Of a stretch of 57,108 bases of DNA, positions 26,601 to 34,428 are shown piece by piece. Numbering within the stretch: position 1 is the first letter of the stretch; each line of letters starts with the position of its first letter. The notes beneath the pieces were generated by a model. It was not told where the DNA came from and made no database searches. It worked only from the letters and a program-made list of their open reading frames with translations. Position numbers and translations under genes: made by a program. Origin of the DNA: Polyangiaceae bacterium (GTDB lineage: Bacteria; Myxococcota_A; Polyangia; Polyangiales; Polyangiaceae); NCBI GenBank assembly GCA_020846005.1, contig JADLEQ010000016.1, positions 1-57,108 of the forward strand, written 5' to 3'.

Positions 26601-28054
26601 CCGGCGATCGCCTCGCCGTCCGCGCCGATTATGGGGTACCCGGGTGGAGCGCGGTCTCGGAGGTGAGCTACGAGTCCGGGCGCGGCTACCACGCGGTGCT
26701 CGCCCGCACGGAGCGCGGGTCGCGACTCAGCGTGAAGGGCGCCCCGGAGGTCGTGCTCGCCAGCGTGGTCGAGCGCGTCACGCCCGCGGGGCCCTCGCCC
26801 TTCGACGCCGCCGCGCGCGGCGAGGTGGCCGCGGTCGTGGAGCGCATGGCGACGCGGGGGCTCCGCGTCCTCGCGGTCGCCGAGCGTGAGATCGAGGGTC
26901 CGCCCGCGGGCGCCATCGAGAGCCTCGGCCGGCTCCGGCTGGTGGGCTTCGTCGCGTTCAGCGATCCGGTCCGCGCGACGGCCGCCGTCGCGCTGCGCCG
27001 CCTGGAGCGCGCCGGTGTCCGCACGGTCATGCTGACCGGCGATCACCCGAGCACCGCGCGCGCGATCGCCACCGAGCTCGATCTCGGCGAGGCGCGCCGT
27101 GTGCTCTCCGGCGGCGAGCTCGCGGCGCTGGACGACGACGAGCTCGATCGCCTGCTCCCGAGCGTCGGGGTCTTCGCCCGCGTGACCCCGGCGCAGAAGG
27201 TCCGCGTCGTACGCGCGTTCCAGCGAGCGGGGCGCGTGGTCGGCATGGTGGGGGACGGCGCCAACGACGCGCCGGCCATCCGGCTCGCGAACGTCGGCAT
27301 CGCGATCGGCGACCACGCCCCCGCGGCGCGCGCCGCCGCCGACATGGTCCTCACCGACGAGCGGATCGAGACGCTCGCGCACGCCATCGTCGAGGGGCGC
27401 GCGGTGTGGGTGAGCGTCCGCGACGCGGTCTCGATCCTGGTCGGCGGCAACTTCGGCGAGATCGGGTTCACCGTGCTGGGGGGCCTGCTCGACGGCCGCC
27501 CGCCGCTGGCTCCGCGGCAGCTCCTGCTCGTCAACCTGCTCACCGACGTGGCGCCCGCGATGGCCATCGCGTTGCGTCCCCCGAGCCAGGAGACGCTCGA
27601 GTCGCTCGCGCAGGTCGGGCCCGACGCGGCGCTCGGGGCGCCGCTGAACCGCGAGATCGCGCTGCGCGCGACCGTGACCGCGCTCGGCGCGGGGACCGCG
27701 TGGACCATCGGACGGCTCACCGGCTCGTCCGCGCGCGCGCGCACCATCGGGCTGGTCGCGCTGGTCGGGACGCAGCTCGGCCAGACGCTCGCGTCGGGCG
27801 GGCTCACCCGCCCCGTCCTCCTGACGGCCGTCGGCTCCGCGGCGACGCTGGCGCTCGTCGTCCAGACGCCGGGCCTCTCGCGGCTGTTCGGGTGCCGCCC
27901 CCTCGGCCCGGTCGCGTGGCTCACCGCCGTCGGGGCGTCGGCGGCGGCCACCAGCGCGGCGGTGGCGGCGCCCGAGCTCGTCCGCCGCGTCGCCACGCGG
28001 CTCGGCCTCGAGCCCGCCCAGCCCGACGTAGCGCTCGCCCGGTCGGGGCGCTGA
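23654..28054 (+). CDS. Giant P-type cation ATPase with degenerate N-terminal ATPase half
   Basis: A 1466-residue membrane ATPase resembling mycobacterial CtpI-type pumps. The C-terminal half is a complete P2-type ATPase: TGES (764-767), PEGLP in the fourth core helix (878-882), phosphorylated D921 in DKTGTVTEG, TGDHPSTA in the nucleotide region and GDGANDAP (1200-1207). The N-terminal half starts with a ferredoxin-like domain without CxxC (about 25-95). It then carries a decayed second copy of an ATPase soluble region and helices, without the phosphorylated Asp motif. PEGLP suggests transport of calcium or another hard cation, but the ion is unknown. The gene is monocistronic, with about 1.4 kb of the N-terminal half free of any catalytic motif. 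Confidence 0.9.
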   Translation: MRLPQVLSLALSPFAARARRAASAEPRVHVELRDAGAEDLARVAAELERRGPTLPGVRWVAVNPRLRRAVFAFDGPADEAAARRWVEEAERAAGVDRSGFSDDAWEHPADPEPVRRLLVELAADLLGIALGTSLALSLLPASPTAARAAALLGWVRGSPRLRRRLDARLGAKRADVALGVVGALLHGVAQRPVSALAEAAHRGVLVREAVARARVWKEREPELAGAAEAARAAATPAATRPVPLPDGPIEQYGDRAWLVSLAGFAVSFATTRSFQRAFAALLGGLPRPARVGRDVFAAELGVLLAGRGALALDPEALRRLDRVDCLVLTADLVARDRARAGAVVAAGATTEAEARELAERLFDADAPLAVVTRGGWTLGPLGLLEAGTRDELAARAADLAARGALVLGLARRGDVRAVVEMRMEPRTGVEELITAAHAAELRVVIASRDESLLTGLAADDVVPDGPELGAGIRRLQREGRVVMLVTSAAGGALASADVGVGLVRAGAPAPWAAHLLARDDLADVRFLVEACARARQVSKQSVNVALGAATVAALVSAGGLVQLTTSRVIAVVNVATLVSVANGLGRGFALDRRPLPAPRDRTPWHALDAGGVASRLGTSAEHGLARTEAVRRRERPRAPRPAVADLADAVGDELFNPLAPLLAAGAGLSAVVGSMADAGMLGGVVALNALVGGAQRFRVERALQRLERQVTRRAVAWRDGRLVDVDARELVRGDVIELTAGDVVPADARLLTADGLEVDASSLTGESLPVVKHPACCFEAAVADRSSMVFEGTTVAAGRARAVVVAVGDATESRRSAAVSRRDRAPTGVEQRLAQLVDLTAPVAVGAASAVIAGGLLRGRRLDDLVGSGVSLAVASVPEGLPLLATAAQLSAAERLSKRGALVRNVRAIEALGRVDVLCVDKTGTVTEGRVDLAAVWDGADEQPAATLSGPRLRVLAAALRASVEPAGGAARADPMDAALRRAGDRLAVRADYGVPGWSAVSEVSYESGRGYHAVLARTERGSRLSVKGAPEVVLASVVERVTPAGPSPFDAAARGEVAAVVERMATRGLRVLAVAEREIEGPPAGAIESLGRLRLVGFVAFSDPVRATAAVALRRLERAGVRTVMLTGDHPSTARAIATELDLGEARRVLSGGELAALDDDELDRLLPSVGVFARVTPAQKVRVVRAFQRAGRVVGMVGDGANDAPAIRLANVGIAIGDHAPAARAAADMVLTDERIETLAHAIVEGRAVWVSVRDAVSILVGGNFGEIGFTVLGGLLDGRPPLAPRQLLLVNLLTDVAPAMAIALRPPSQETLESLAQVGPDAALGAPLNREIALRATVTALGAGTAWTIGRLTGSSARARTIGLVALVGTQLGQTLASGGLTRPVLLTAVGSAATLALVVQTPGLSRLFGCRPLGPVAWLTAVGASAAATSAAVAAPELVRRVATRLGLEPAQPDVALARSGR

Positions 28055-28197
28055 CGCGCGCCGCGGCGGGGCGCGGGCGCGAGATCGCGGCGAGCGCGGC
28101 TCGACGGCGCCGGGCGCGCGTTCGCCGTGGCTCCCCACGAAGCCCGCAACTGACTCCGCCGGTGAGCCGACCTGCGGTCACCACCAGGAGGAGCCCG

Positions 28198-28962
28198 ATG
28201 CCCGAACCGATCACCTCGCCCACACGCCCGAGGACGCCCGAGGAAGCCGCGGGTGGAGCCGAGTGCGCCCCCGACGAAGCCCGCGCCGCGGGGACGACGC
28301 CGTCGACGTGCGAGGGCTCGGGCGCGGGCGCCCCGCCGGCGCCCGAACCCGAGCTCTCCGCCGGGGCGTCCGCCCTCGTCGCGGCGCGCTCCTCGAAGCG
28401 TCGCGAGAGCGCCAGCTCGACGACGGGCCCGACGGCCACGGCGACGCACGAGAGCGATCGCACCACCGCCTCGGTGCACCTGTACCGCGACGAGTCGTCC
28501 TCCGGCACGCTCACCCTCGGCGGGGGGCGGCTGCAGATGAGCGAGCGCGGGCCCGAGGTCGAGGCGAGCGCGCTCCGCCTGAGCACTCCGGTGACCGACG
28601 GCGTCGAGGTCGAGGCTCAGATCCTCTCCGGTGGCGTCGTCGCGACCGCTGGCGAGGGCGAGGTGGCCGTGGGGGCGCAAGTGAACCTCGCGCAGTGGCA
28701 GGCGACTTGGGCGACCGATCGCGGATCCGTGACCGTCGGGGCGTCGATCGGCGCCGGCTTCGCTCTGCAGACTCGCCTCGCGGACACCGACGGCGACGGC
28801 AAGGCGGACGGCGTGTGCTACCGCGTGGAGGTCGGGCCGTTCATCCTGGGCGGCTGCAACCCCCCGGAGCCGACGGACCCGGCCGCCCAGGGCGGCACCG
28901 ACCACCCCGGGAACGTCCCGGAGCCGGACGCCGCCGGGGCAGGCGGAGCGCCCGCCCAGTAG
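28198..28962 (+). CDS. Gly/Ala-rich protein of unknown function
   Basis: A 254-residue protein with a strong Shine-Dalgarno (AGGAGGAG from 28186) before ATG 28198. The N-terminal 90 residues are disordered, Pro/Ala/Ser/Thr-rich. The middle is a beta-rich domain with Val/Gly strands (EVEAQILSGG, GSVTVGASIGAG) and a Cys pair near residues 205-222 (VCYRVEV, LGGC). It also contains DTDGDGKADG, a calcium-type loop. The C-terminus is Pro/Gly/Ala-rich. No signal peptide is visible. It could be a structural or exported protein; no family is recognised. Confidence 0.72.
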   Translation: MPEPITSPTRPRTPEEAAGGAECAPDEARAAGTTPSTCEGSGAGAPPAPEPELSAGASALVAARSSKRRESASSTTGPTATATHESDRTTASVHLYRDESSSGTLTLGGGRLQMSERGPEVEASALRLSTPVTDGVEVEAQILSGGVVATAGEGEVAVGAQVNLAQWQATWATDRGSVTVGASIGAGFALQTRLADTDGDGKADGVCYRVEVGPFILGGCNPPEPTDPAAQGGTDHPGNVPEPDAAGAGGAPAQ

Positions 28963-28975
28963 CGCCCGGCCTCGC

Positions 28976-29650
28976 TCACGCCTGCGCCGCGCGGCCCGCC
29001 GGCGCGGGCGCGAGCATCGTCGATCGGAAGGGGCTCAGCGCGACGCCCAGCGGCGCGAGGCGCGCGGCCTCGAGCGACGCCCACGGAGGGTGCGTCGTCT
29101 CGAAGCGCTCGACGGCCACGCGCGCCACGCGCCCACGCCCCGAGCCGCGCCCGCGAAACCGCACCAGCCGGTCGCCGTCCGGCTGGAGCGTCGAGGCCCC
29201 GAGCGGCGCGTCGAAGCCGGGGCCGAACGGCGTGACCCGCAGCTCGAGGCGCGTGCCGTCCTCGGCTCGGACGCGCACGCGGTCGCCCTCGCGCTGGAAC
29301 GTCGCGAGCGACTTCGGCAGCCTCCACAGCTCGCGGCCGCCGCGCAGCGACGCCTCGGTGCTCACGTACATCACGGCCACGAACGCGCTCCGCCCGCGCG
29401 CCGCCCCGCGGGGGCGTACGAGCGACGGCATCCACACGAGCTCGTCGTAGACGAGCGGCGAGGGGGGGCGATACTCGACGTAGAGCAGCTGGCCGAGCGT
29501 GCGGCCGCCGAACGCGACCGGCTCGAGCGAGCTCGGCAGCTCGACCGACGCGCTCGGCACCGCCGCGGGCACCCCGAGCGCGAAGCCTGAGGTCTCCCAG
29601 GGAGGATCGGGGTACGGGCGCTCGGCCACCATCGGCGGCCATCGTGCCAT
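28976..29650 (-). CDS. Acetoacetate decarboxylase-like protein
   Basis: A 224-residue protein of the acetoacetate decarboxylase (ADC) fold. The family's active-site Lys neighbourhood is present as RELWRLPKSLATF, and YVEYRPPSPLVYDELVW matches an early conserved strand. Authentic ADC forms a Schiff base on this Lys, and many family members act on other keto acids. It is tail-to-tail with the upstream unknown gene, 13 bp apart. ATG 29650 gives MARWPPMVAERP; the reaction is not assignable. Confidence 0.8.
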   Translation of the reverse strand: MARWPPMVAERPYPDPPWETSGFALGVPAAVPSASVELPSSLEPVAFGGRTLGQLLYVEYRPPSPLVYDELVWMPSLVRPRGAARGRSAFVAVMYVSTEASLRGGRELWRLPKSLATFQREGDRVRVRAEDGTRLELRVTPFGPGFDAPLGASTLQPDGDRLVRFRGRGSGRGRVARVAVERFETTHPPWASLEAARLAPLGVALSPFRSTMLAPAPAGRAAQA

Positions 29651-29713
29651 GGCGCACGCGCGCCGGGGAGCACGCTTCTCGCCCGGCCGCCCGCCGAAGG
29701 GTACGCTCACCGC

Positions 29714-30955
29714 GTGCGCGCTTCCGCGTGGCCGCTCGCGATCGCCAGCGTCGGCGTGGCCAGCCGCGCGCACGCCGCGGGCCCGCCCCTGACGCTCCCC
29801 GAGGACGCGAGGAGCGTCTTCGTCGTCCGCAATGACGAGCCGGTGTTCGCGGCCCCCGAGGAGCGCGCGCCCCGGCGGGGGAGCGCTCGCGCCGACGCCC
29901 TCCTGCCGCTCTACGCGGCCCGCCGCGGCGGGGGCTGCGCGGGGACCTGGCTGCAGGTCGGGACGTCCGCGTGGATCTGCGACACCCACGTCCGCGTCAC
30001 GGCCGAGCCCCCGATCGAGGTGCCGCCGGAGCCGCCGAGCTACCCGCTCGGGCTCCCCCACCGTTACTTCTGGGTCGGCCCCGCGGGCTCGTTCGCCTAC
30101 GCCCGGCTGCGGAGCGCCGAAGCGGGCGAGCCCGACCGCCAGCTCGAGCCGGGGTTCGCCCTGGCGATCCTCGAGGTGCGCGACCAACCTGGCACGCGGG
30201 AGCCGTTCGGCTTCGCCGCGAGCGGGCAGTGGGTCCCGATGCGGGATCTGGCGCCCGTCCGCCCCAAGCTGTTCCACGGCGAGGAGATCGTCGGCGGGCA
30301 GCTCGACCTCGGGTGGGTCGTCTCCGACGAGGCGCCCGTGTTCCGGGCGCCGGCCGGAGCGCGCGCGGCGAGTGACGCCGCGGTCCGGTTCGAACGGGTC
30401 AGCGTGCTCGAGCGCCGCCGGTCGCGCGGGGCGGAGTGGGTTCGAGTCGCAGCCGATCGGTGGCTCCGCGCGCGCGACCTCGCGGTGCCCACCCCCGCGC
30501 CGCTCCCCGACGGCCTGCTGCCCGGCGAGCGCTGGATCGACGTGGATCTCGCCTCCCAGACCCTCACGGCCTACGAGGGCGAGCGGGCGGTCTTCGCGAC
30601 GCTGGTGTCGACCGGCAAGGGGCGCGCGGGCACCGAGACCGCGACGCCTCGCGGAAACCACCGAGTCTGGGTGAAGCTCGAGAGCCACGACATGGACAAC
30701 CTGGAGGACCCGGGAGCGGGGTCCTACTACGCGATCCAACGCGTCCCGTTCGTGATGTTCTTCCTCCGCGGGTACGGGCTCCACGGCACGTTCTGGCACG
30801 AGCGCTTCGGCGCCGTGCGCAGCCACGGCTGCGTCAACCTGGCGCCGCTCGACGCCCAGCGGCTCTTCCACTGGACGAGCCCCAAGCTGCCCCCCGGCTG
30901 GAGCGCCGCGTTCCCGACGCCCTACGAGCCCGGGACGCTGGTGCGCGTCCGCTGA
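29714..30955 (+). CDS. L,D-transpeptidase (YkuD family)
   Basis: A 413-residue exported enzyme. A signal peptide is followed by two SH3-like regions (about 35-105 and 190-265). The YkuD catalytic domain (about 275-410) carries HGTFWHERFG and the active-site SHGCVNL with nucleophilic Cys. Such enzymes make 3-3 cross-links in peptidoglycan or attach proteins to it. It starts at GTG 29714. It stops 5 bp from the converging tatA stop. Confidence 0.93.
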   Translation: MRASAWPLAIASVGVASRAHAAGPPLTLPEDARSVFVVRNDEPVFAAPEERAPRRGSARADALLPLYAARRGGGCAGTWLQVGTSAWICDTHVRVTAEPPIEVPPEPPSYPLGLPHRYFWVGPAGSFAYARLRSAEAGEPDRQLEPGFALAILEVRDQPGTREPFGFAASGQWVPMRDLAPVRPKLFHGEEIVGGQLDLGWVVSDEAPVFRAPAGARAASDAAVRFERVSVLERRRSRGAEWVRVAADRWLRARDLAVPTPAPLPDGLLPGERWIDVDLASQTLTAYEGERAVFATLVSTGKGRAGTETATPRGNHRVWVKLESHDMDNLEDPGAGSYYAIQRVPFVMFFLRGYGLHGTFWHERFGAVRSHGCVNLAPLDAQRLFHWTSPKLPPGWSAAFPTPYEPGTLVRVR

Positions 30956-30959
30956 TCGA

Positions 30960-31157
30960 TCAGGTCTCGCCCTGCTTGGGCGGGAGACGCTTCTGGTCGT
31001 CGCCGGGCGACTCGTCGCCGTCCCCCGAGATGCCCTTCTTGAAGGCGCGGATCCCCTCGCCGAGCCCCTTGCCGACCGACGCCAGGCGGCCGGGCCCAAA
31101 GAGGAGCAGCACGACCAGAATCACTACGATCCAGTGGATCGGGCTCAGACCACCCAT
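30960..31157 (-). CDS. tatA: Twin-arginine translocase subunit TatA/TatE
   Basis: A 65-residue protein with the TatA layout: short N-terminus, one membrane helix (about 6-22), the hinge FGPGRLASVGKGLGEGI, an amphipathic helix and a charged tail (GDGDESPGDD). TatA oligomers form the conduit for folded proteins with twin-Arg signals. Partners tatB and tatC are not in the window. It lies downstream of infC on the same strand after a 163-bp gap, where ribosomal genes are usual. Confidence 0.93.
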   Translation of the reverse strand: MGGLSPIHWIVVILVVLLLFGPGRLASVGKGLGEGIRAFKKGISGDGDESPGDDQKRLPPKQGET

Positions 31158-31320
31158 GGTTCGCTCTCCGTGCGCTGCTCGTTGGTGGGGTTCGGCTCGC
31201 TCACCGGGCTCAGGCTAGCACCGCCCGGGGCCGCGCGCCTGCGCGGTCCCCTCGCGGCCCGCCCGCGCGGCCCTCGACCCGACTCGGCGCCGCGGGCGGA
31301 CCGCGGGGCGCCGGGGCGGA

Positions 31321-32013
31321 TCAGTCCTCGTCGTCGTCGTCGTCGTCGTCGTCGTCCTCGACCTCGTCGAGATCGGGCTCCTCGGGAGCGTCGTGCTCCG
31401 GGGAGCTCGCGCCTCGACGCTCGCGATCCCGCTCGCGCGCCGCCCGCTCCGAGGCGAGCCGTTGGAGGACCTGGGGCTTGGGCGCGATGAGGACGCTCAT
31501 CGTCTTGCCCTCCATCGCCGCGCGCTGCTCGACCCCCGCGAGGTCCTCGACGCCGCGGATCACGATGTCGAGCTGCTGCTGCGCGATCTGCGGGTGGGTG
31601 ATCTCCCGCCCGCGGAAGCGGCAGGTCAGCTTCACCTTGTTGCCGGACTCCAGGAACTTCCGCGCGTGACGGATCTTCACCGCGAGGTCGTGATCGTCTG
31701 TCTTCGGGCGGAGCTTGACCTCCTTCACCTCGACGACCGTCTGCTTGCGTCGAGCCTCGGCGGCCTTCTTCTTCTCCTCGTACTTGTACTTGCCGAAGTC
31801 GAGGATCTTGCAGACCGGCGGGTTGGCCTTCGGGTTCACCTCGACGAGGTCCTGCCCCCGCTGGTGCGCGATCCGGAGCGCCTCCTCGGTCGTGATCACC
31901 CCCAGGTTCTCACCGTCCTCCAGCACGACGCGCACCTCCGGCACGCGGATACGGTGGTTGACCCGGACCTGGGGAGTCCGCGGGTCGCGGGAGAAGCGTC
32001 CTCGCATGTTCAT
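31321..32013 (-). CDS. infC: Translation initiation factor IF-3
   Basis: A 230-residue IF-3, which binds the 30S subunit and checks the initiator codon. The N-domain has VRVLEDGENLGVI-type residues and the linker KILDFGKYKYE. The C-domain has KTDDHDLAVKIRHARKFLESG and the Ile/Gly-rich core. The C-terminus is extended by about 45 residues ending in a run of Asp, encoded by GTC repeats on the plus strand (31325-31357), absent from ordinary IF-3. It follows thrS by 42 bp. The start is ATG 32013 rather than the rare AUU or AUC of other bacteria; a second ATG two codons on is possible. Confidence 0.97.
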   Translation of the reverse strand: MNMRGRFSRDPRTPQVRVNHRIRVPEVRVVLEDGENLGVITTEEALRIAHQRGQDLVEVNPKANPPVCKILDFGKYKYEEKKKAAEARRKQTVVEVKEVKLRPKTDDHDLAVKIRHARKFLESGNKVKLTCRFRGREITHPQIAQQQLDIVIRGVEDLAGVEQRAAMEGKTMSVLIAPKPQVLQRLASERAARERDRERRGASSPEHDAPEEPDLDEVEDDDDDDDDDED

Positions 32014-32033
32014 CGGCGGTACTTCATCGTCAT
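32010..32033 (-). CDS. Possible 7-codon leader ORF (MTMKYRR) before infC
   Basis: ATG ACG ATG AAG TAC CGC CGA TGA lies in the 42-bp gap between thrS and infC, and its TGA overlaps the infC ATG by four bases (ATGA). AAAGG stands 12 nt upstream. It could couple infC translation to ribosomes arriving from thrS, or be chance. Only sequence position supports it. Confidence 0.3.
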   Translation of the reverse strand: MTMKYRR

Positions 32034-32055
32034 CTGGGGAGGCCTTTCGTCGGGA

Positions 32056-34077
32056 TCAGGGGCGTGGCGCCGGCCGCGGGGGCTCGGCCTGAGTCAGCAG
32101 GAGCTCCGCGAACGCCGCCCGCGTCATCGCGGGCAGGTCGCCCTCCTCCCGAGCGCGGGGCGTGAGGGTGCCGTCCCGCACCTCGTCGTCGCCCACCACG
32201 GCGAGGTAGGGGAGGCGGGCCAGGCGCGCCTCGCGGATCTTGGCGCCCAGCTTGTCGGCGCCCGCGTCCAGGCCGACGCGCAGCCCGCGGGCGACCAGCT
32301 CGTCCCGCGCGAGCGCGGCGTACTCTGCGTGCTTCTCGCTGACGGTCACGATCCGCGCCTGCTCGGGCGCGAGCCACACCGGGAGCTTCCCGGCGACGTG
32401 CTCCAGGTAGATCCCGAGGAACCGCTCCACCGAGCCGAGGATCGCGCGGTGGAGCATCACCGGCCGGTGCGCCGCGCCGTCGGTGCCGACGTACTCGAGC
32501 CCGAACCGCTCGGGGAGCGCGTAGTCGAGCTGGATGGTCCCGAGCTGCCAGCTCCGGCCGATCGCATCCGTGACGTGGAACTCGAGCTTCGGCCCGTAGA
32601 ACGCGCCCTCGCCGGGCAGCTTCTCGAACGGCACGCCCGTCTCGGTGAGGACCTGCTCGAGCACCTGCTCGGCGCGGTCCCAGAGCTCGTCTGTCCCGAC
32701 GCGCTGCTCGGGACGGAGCGCGAGCTTGACCGCCACACGATCGAAGCCGAAGGCGCGATACACGCCGAAGAGCAGCTCGTCGAAGGCGCGGACCTCGTCC
32801 GCGATCTGCTCGGGGGTGCAGAAGATGTGCGCGTCGTCCTGGCAGAAGCTCCGCACCCGCGCGAGCCCGTGGACGACGCCCCCTCGCTCATAGCGATGGA
32901 GGCGACCGAAGTCCGCGACCCGCCACGGCAGCTCGCGATACGAGCGGCGCCGATGCGCGAACAGCAGGCAGTGGCTCGGGCAGTTCATCGGCTTCTGCGC
33001 GAGCTGCTCGAAGGCGGGGTGGTCGCGTTCGAGGAGCACCCGGGCGGCGCGCTCGCGCAGCGCTGGCTCGTCCGGCGCCGCGAGCGCGGCGTCGAGCCGC
33101 CCGCGGGCGGCGTCGATCGCGTCCCCCGTCGTCGGGAGGTACATGTTCTCCCGGTAGTTCTCCAAGTGCCCGCTGGTCGCGAACAGCCGCCGATCGAAGA
33201 TCTGCGGGGTGATGACCTCTGCGTACCCGTGCTGCCGGTAGAGGCCGCGGATCCAGTCGATCAGCGAGTGGTAGACGTGGGCCCCCCGCGGGAGGAAGAA
33301 CGGCATCGCCGGCGCCCACTCGTGGAAGAGGAAGAGCTCGAGCTCCTTGCCGAGCTTACGGTGATCGCGCCGCTGCGCCTCCTCCAGCCGGGCGAGGTGC
33401 TCGGCGAGCGCCTCCTCCGTCGGGAACGCCGTCCCGTAGATGCGCTGCAGCATCGGTCGGCGCTCGTCGCCGCGCCAGTAGGCGCCGGCCACGCTCGTCA
33501 GCTTCACCGCTCCGAGGAAGCGCGTGCTCGGCACGTGCGGGCCCTCGCACAGATCCACCCAGGTCCCCGCCTTGGACTCCGGCGCGCCGTGCCGGTAGAG
33601 CGAGATCGCCTCGCCCGCCGGGATCGACTCGAGGATCTCGACCTTGTAGCGCTCCCCCATCCCGGCGAAGAGCTCGCGGGCGCGGTCCCGATCGACCTCC
33701 TCGCGGACGAACGGCACGTCGCGCTTCACGAGCGCGCGCATCTCCTTCTCGATCCGCGCGAGATCACGCTCCGTGAACGCGCCGTCCGGCCGATCGAAGT
33801 CGTAATAGAAGCCGGAGTCGATCGCGGGGCCGATGGTGACCTGCGTGCCCGGGTAGAGCCGTTGCACCACATCCGCCATGACGTGGGCGGCCGAATGGCG
33901 GAGGACGGCGAGCGCCGCCGGGTCCGCCGCACGGATCGGCTCGAGCTCCACGCCCGGGTCCACCGGCGTGTGGAGGTCCACGACGCGGCCCCCTGCGCGG
34001 ACGGCGACCACGTCCCGCAGGTCCACACCCCGCTCCTGGAGCAGCGCGCGCGGGGTGAGACGCTCGGGTCGCTGCAT
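32056..34077 (-). CDS. thrS: Threonyl-tRNA synthetase
   Basis: A 673-residue class II synthetase charging tRNA-Thr. The N-terminal TGS-like region is short. The editing domain has HSAAHVM and CEGPHVPSTR, the catalytic core has MNCPSHC and the zinc-related residues, motif 2 is VADFGRLHRYERGG, and motif 3 lies in PVMLHRAILGSVERF. The anticodon-binding domain is near the end (GADKLGAKIREA). An insertion of about 45 residues (around 315-360, DAIDAARGRL and following) lies in the catalytic domain before MNCPSHC, beyond the usual length. ATG 34077 is chosen; an in-frame ATG at 34107 lacks support. It follows tRNA-Val on the same strand. Confidence 0.96.
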   Translation of the reverse strand: MQRPERLTPRALLQERGVDLRDVVAVRAGGRVVDLHTPVDPGVELEPIRAADPAALAVLRHSAAHVMADVVQRLYPGTQVTIGPAIDSGFYYDFDRPDGAFTERDLARIEKEMRALVKRDVPFVREEVDRDRARELFAGMGERYKVEILESIPAGEAISLYRHGAPESKAGTWVDLCEGPHVPSTRFLGAVKLTSVAGAYWRGDERRPMLQRIYGTAFPTEEALAEHLARLEEAQRRDHRKLGKELELFLFHEWAPAMPFFLPRGAHVYHSLIDWIRGLYRQHGYAEVITPQIFDRRLFATSGHLENYRENMYLPTTGDAIDAARGRLDAALAAPDEPALRERAARVLLERDHPAFEQLAQKPMNCPSHCLLFAHRRRSYRELPWRVADFGRLHRYERGGVVHGLARVRSFCQDDAHIFCTPEQIADEVRAFDELLFGVYRAFGFDRVAVKLALRPEQRVGTDELWDRAEQVLEQVLTETGVPFEKLPGEGAFYGPKLEFHVTDAIGRSWQLGTIQLDYALPERFGLEYVGTDGAAHRPVMLHRAILGSVERFLGIYLEHVAGKLPVWLAPEQARIVTVSEKHAEYAALARDELVARGLRVGLDAGADKLGAKIREARLARLPYLAVVGDDEVRDGTLTPRAREEGDLPAMTRAAFAELLLTQAEPPRPAPRP

Positions 34078-34189
34078 GCTCAGCGCGCGGCGGCGGGACC
34101 CGGCCACGCGCGCCCGACCCGCGACCCGCCACGTTGCGCGACGCGCGCCCCGCCGCGCGCCAGCGCGGCCCGCGGTGAGGGAGTCGTCG

Positions 34190-34261
<72 letters not shown>

Positions 34262-34329
34262 GGATTCCGTTCTCGGTCGAACCCCGGGCGGAAGACACGC
34301 GGGCCGCGTGGCCCACCCGGAGCCCGCAA

Positions 34330-34358
34330 CGGTTACGCTCGACCGCCCCGGGTGTCAA
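34330..34358 (-). promoter_or_regulatory. Sigma-70-type promoter for tRNA-Val (and thrS-infC)
   Basis: On the minus strand a perfect -35 TTGACA (34353-34358) is followed after 17 bp by TAACCG (34330-34335), an incomplete -10. Transcription would begin near 34323, about 60 nt before the tRNA. This is the best housekeeping-type -35 with correct spacing found in the window. Confidence 0.55.
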
Positions 34359-34428
34359 GCGCGGCCGCGCTCGCGCCGGCTCGCGTTCCTTGCGCGGGCA
34401 CGGGCCGCCCGCTATACGCCCGCCCCCC

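Noticed and set aside
24026..28138. 1370-residue minus-strand frame antisense to the P-type ATPase
   Set aside because: Composition is Arg/Ala/Gly/Asp-rich without any conserved motif; the plus-strand ATPase motifs are unambiguous.
34078..34107. Upstream ATG at 34107 for thrS
   Set aside because: The added residues (MAGSRRRALS) do not fit the TGS-type N-terminus, and the extension adds nothing conserved.
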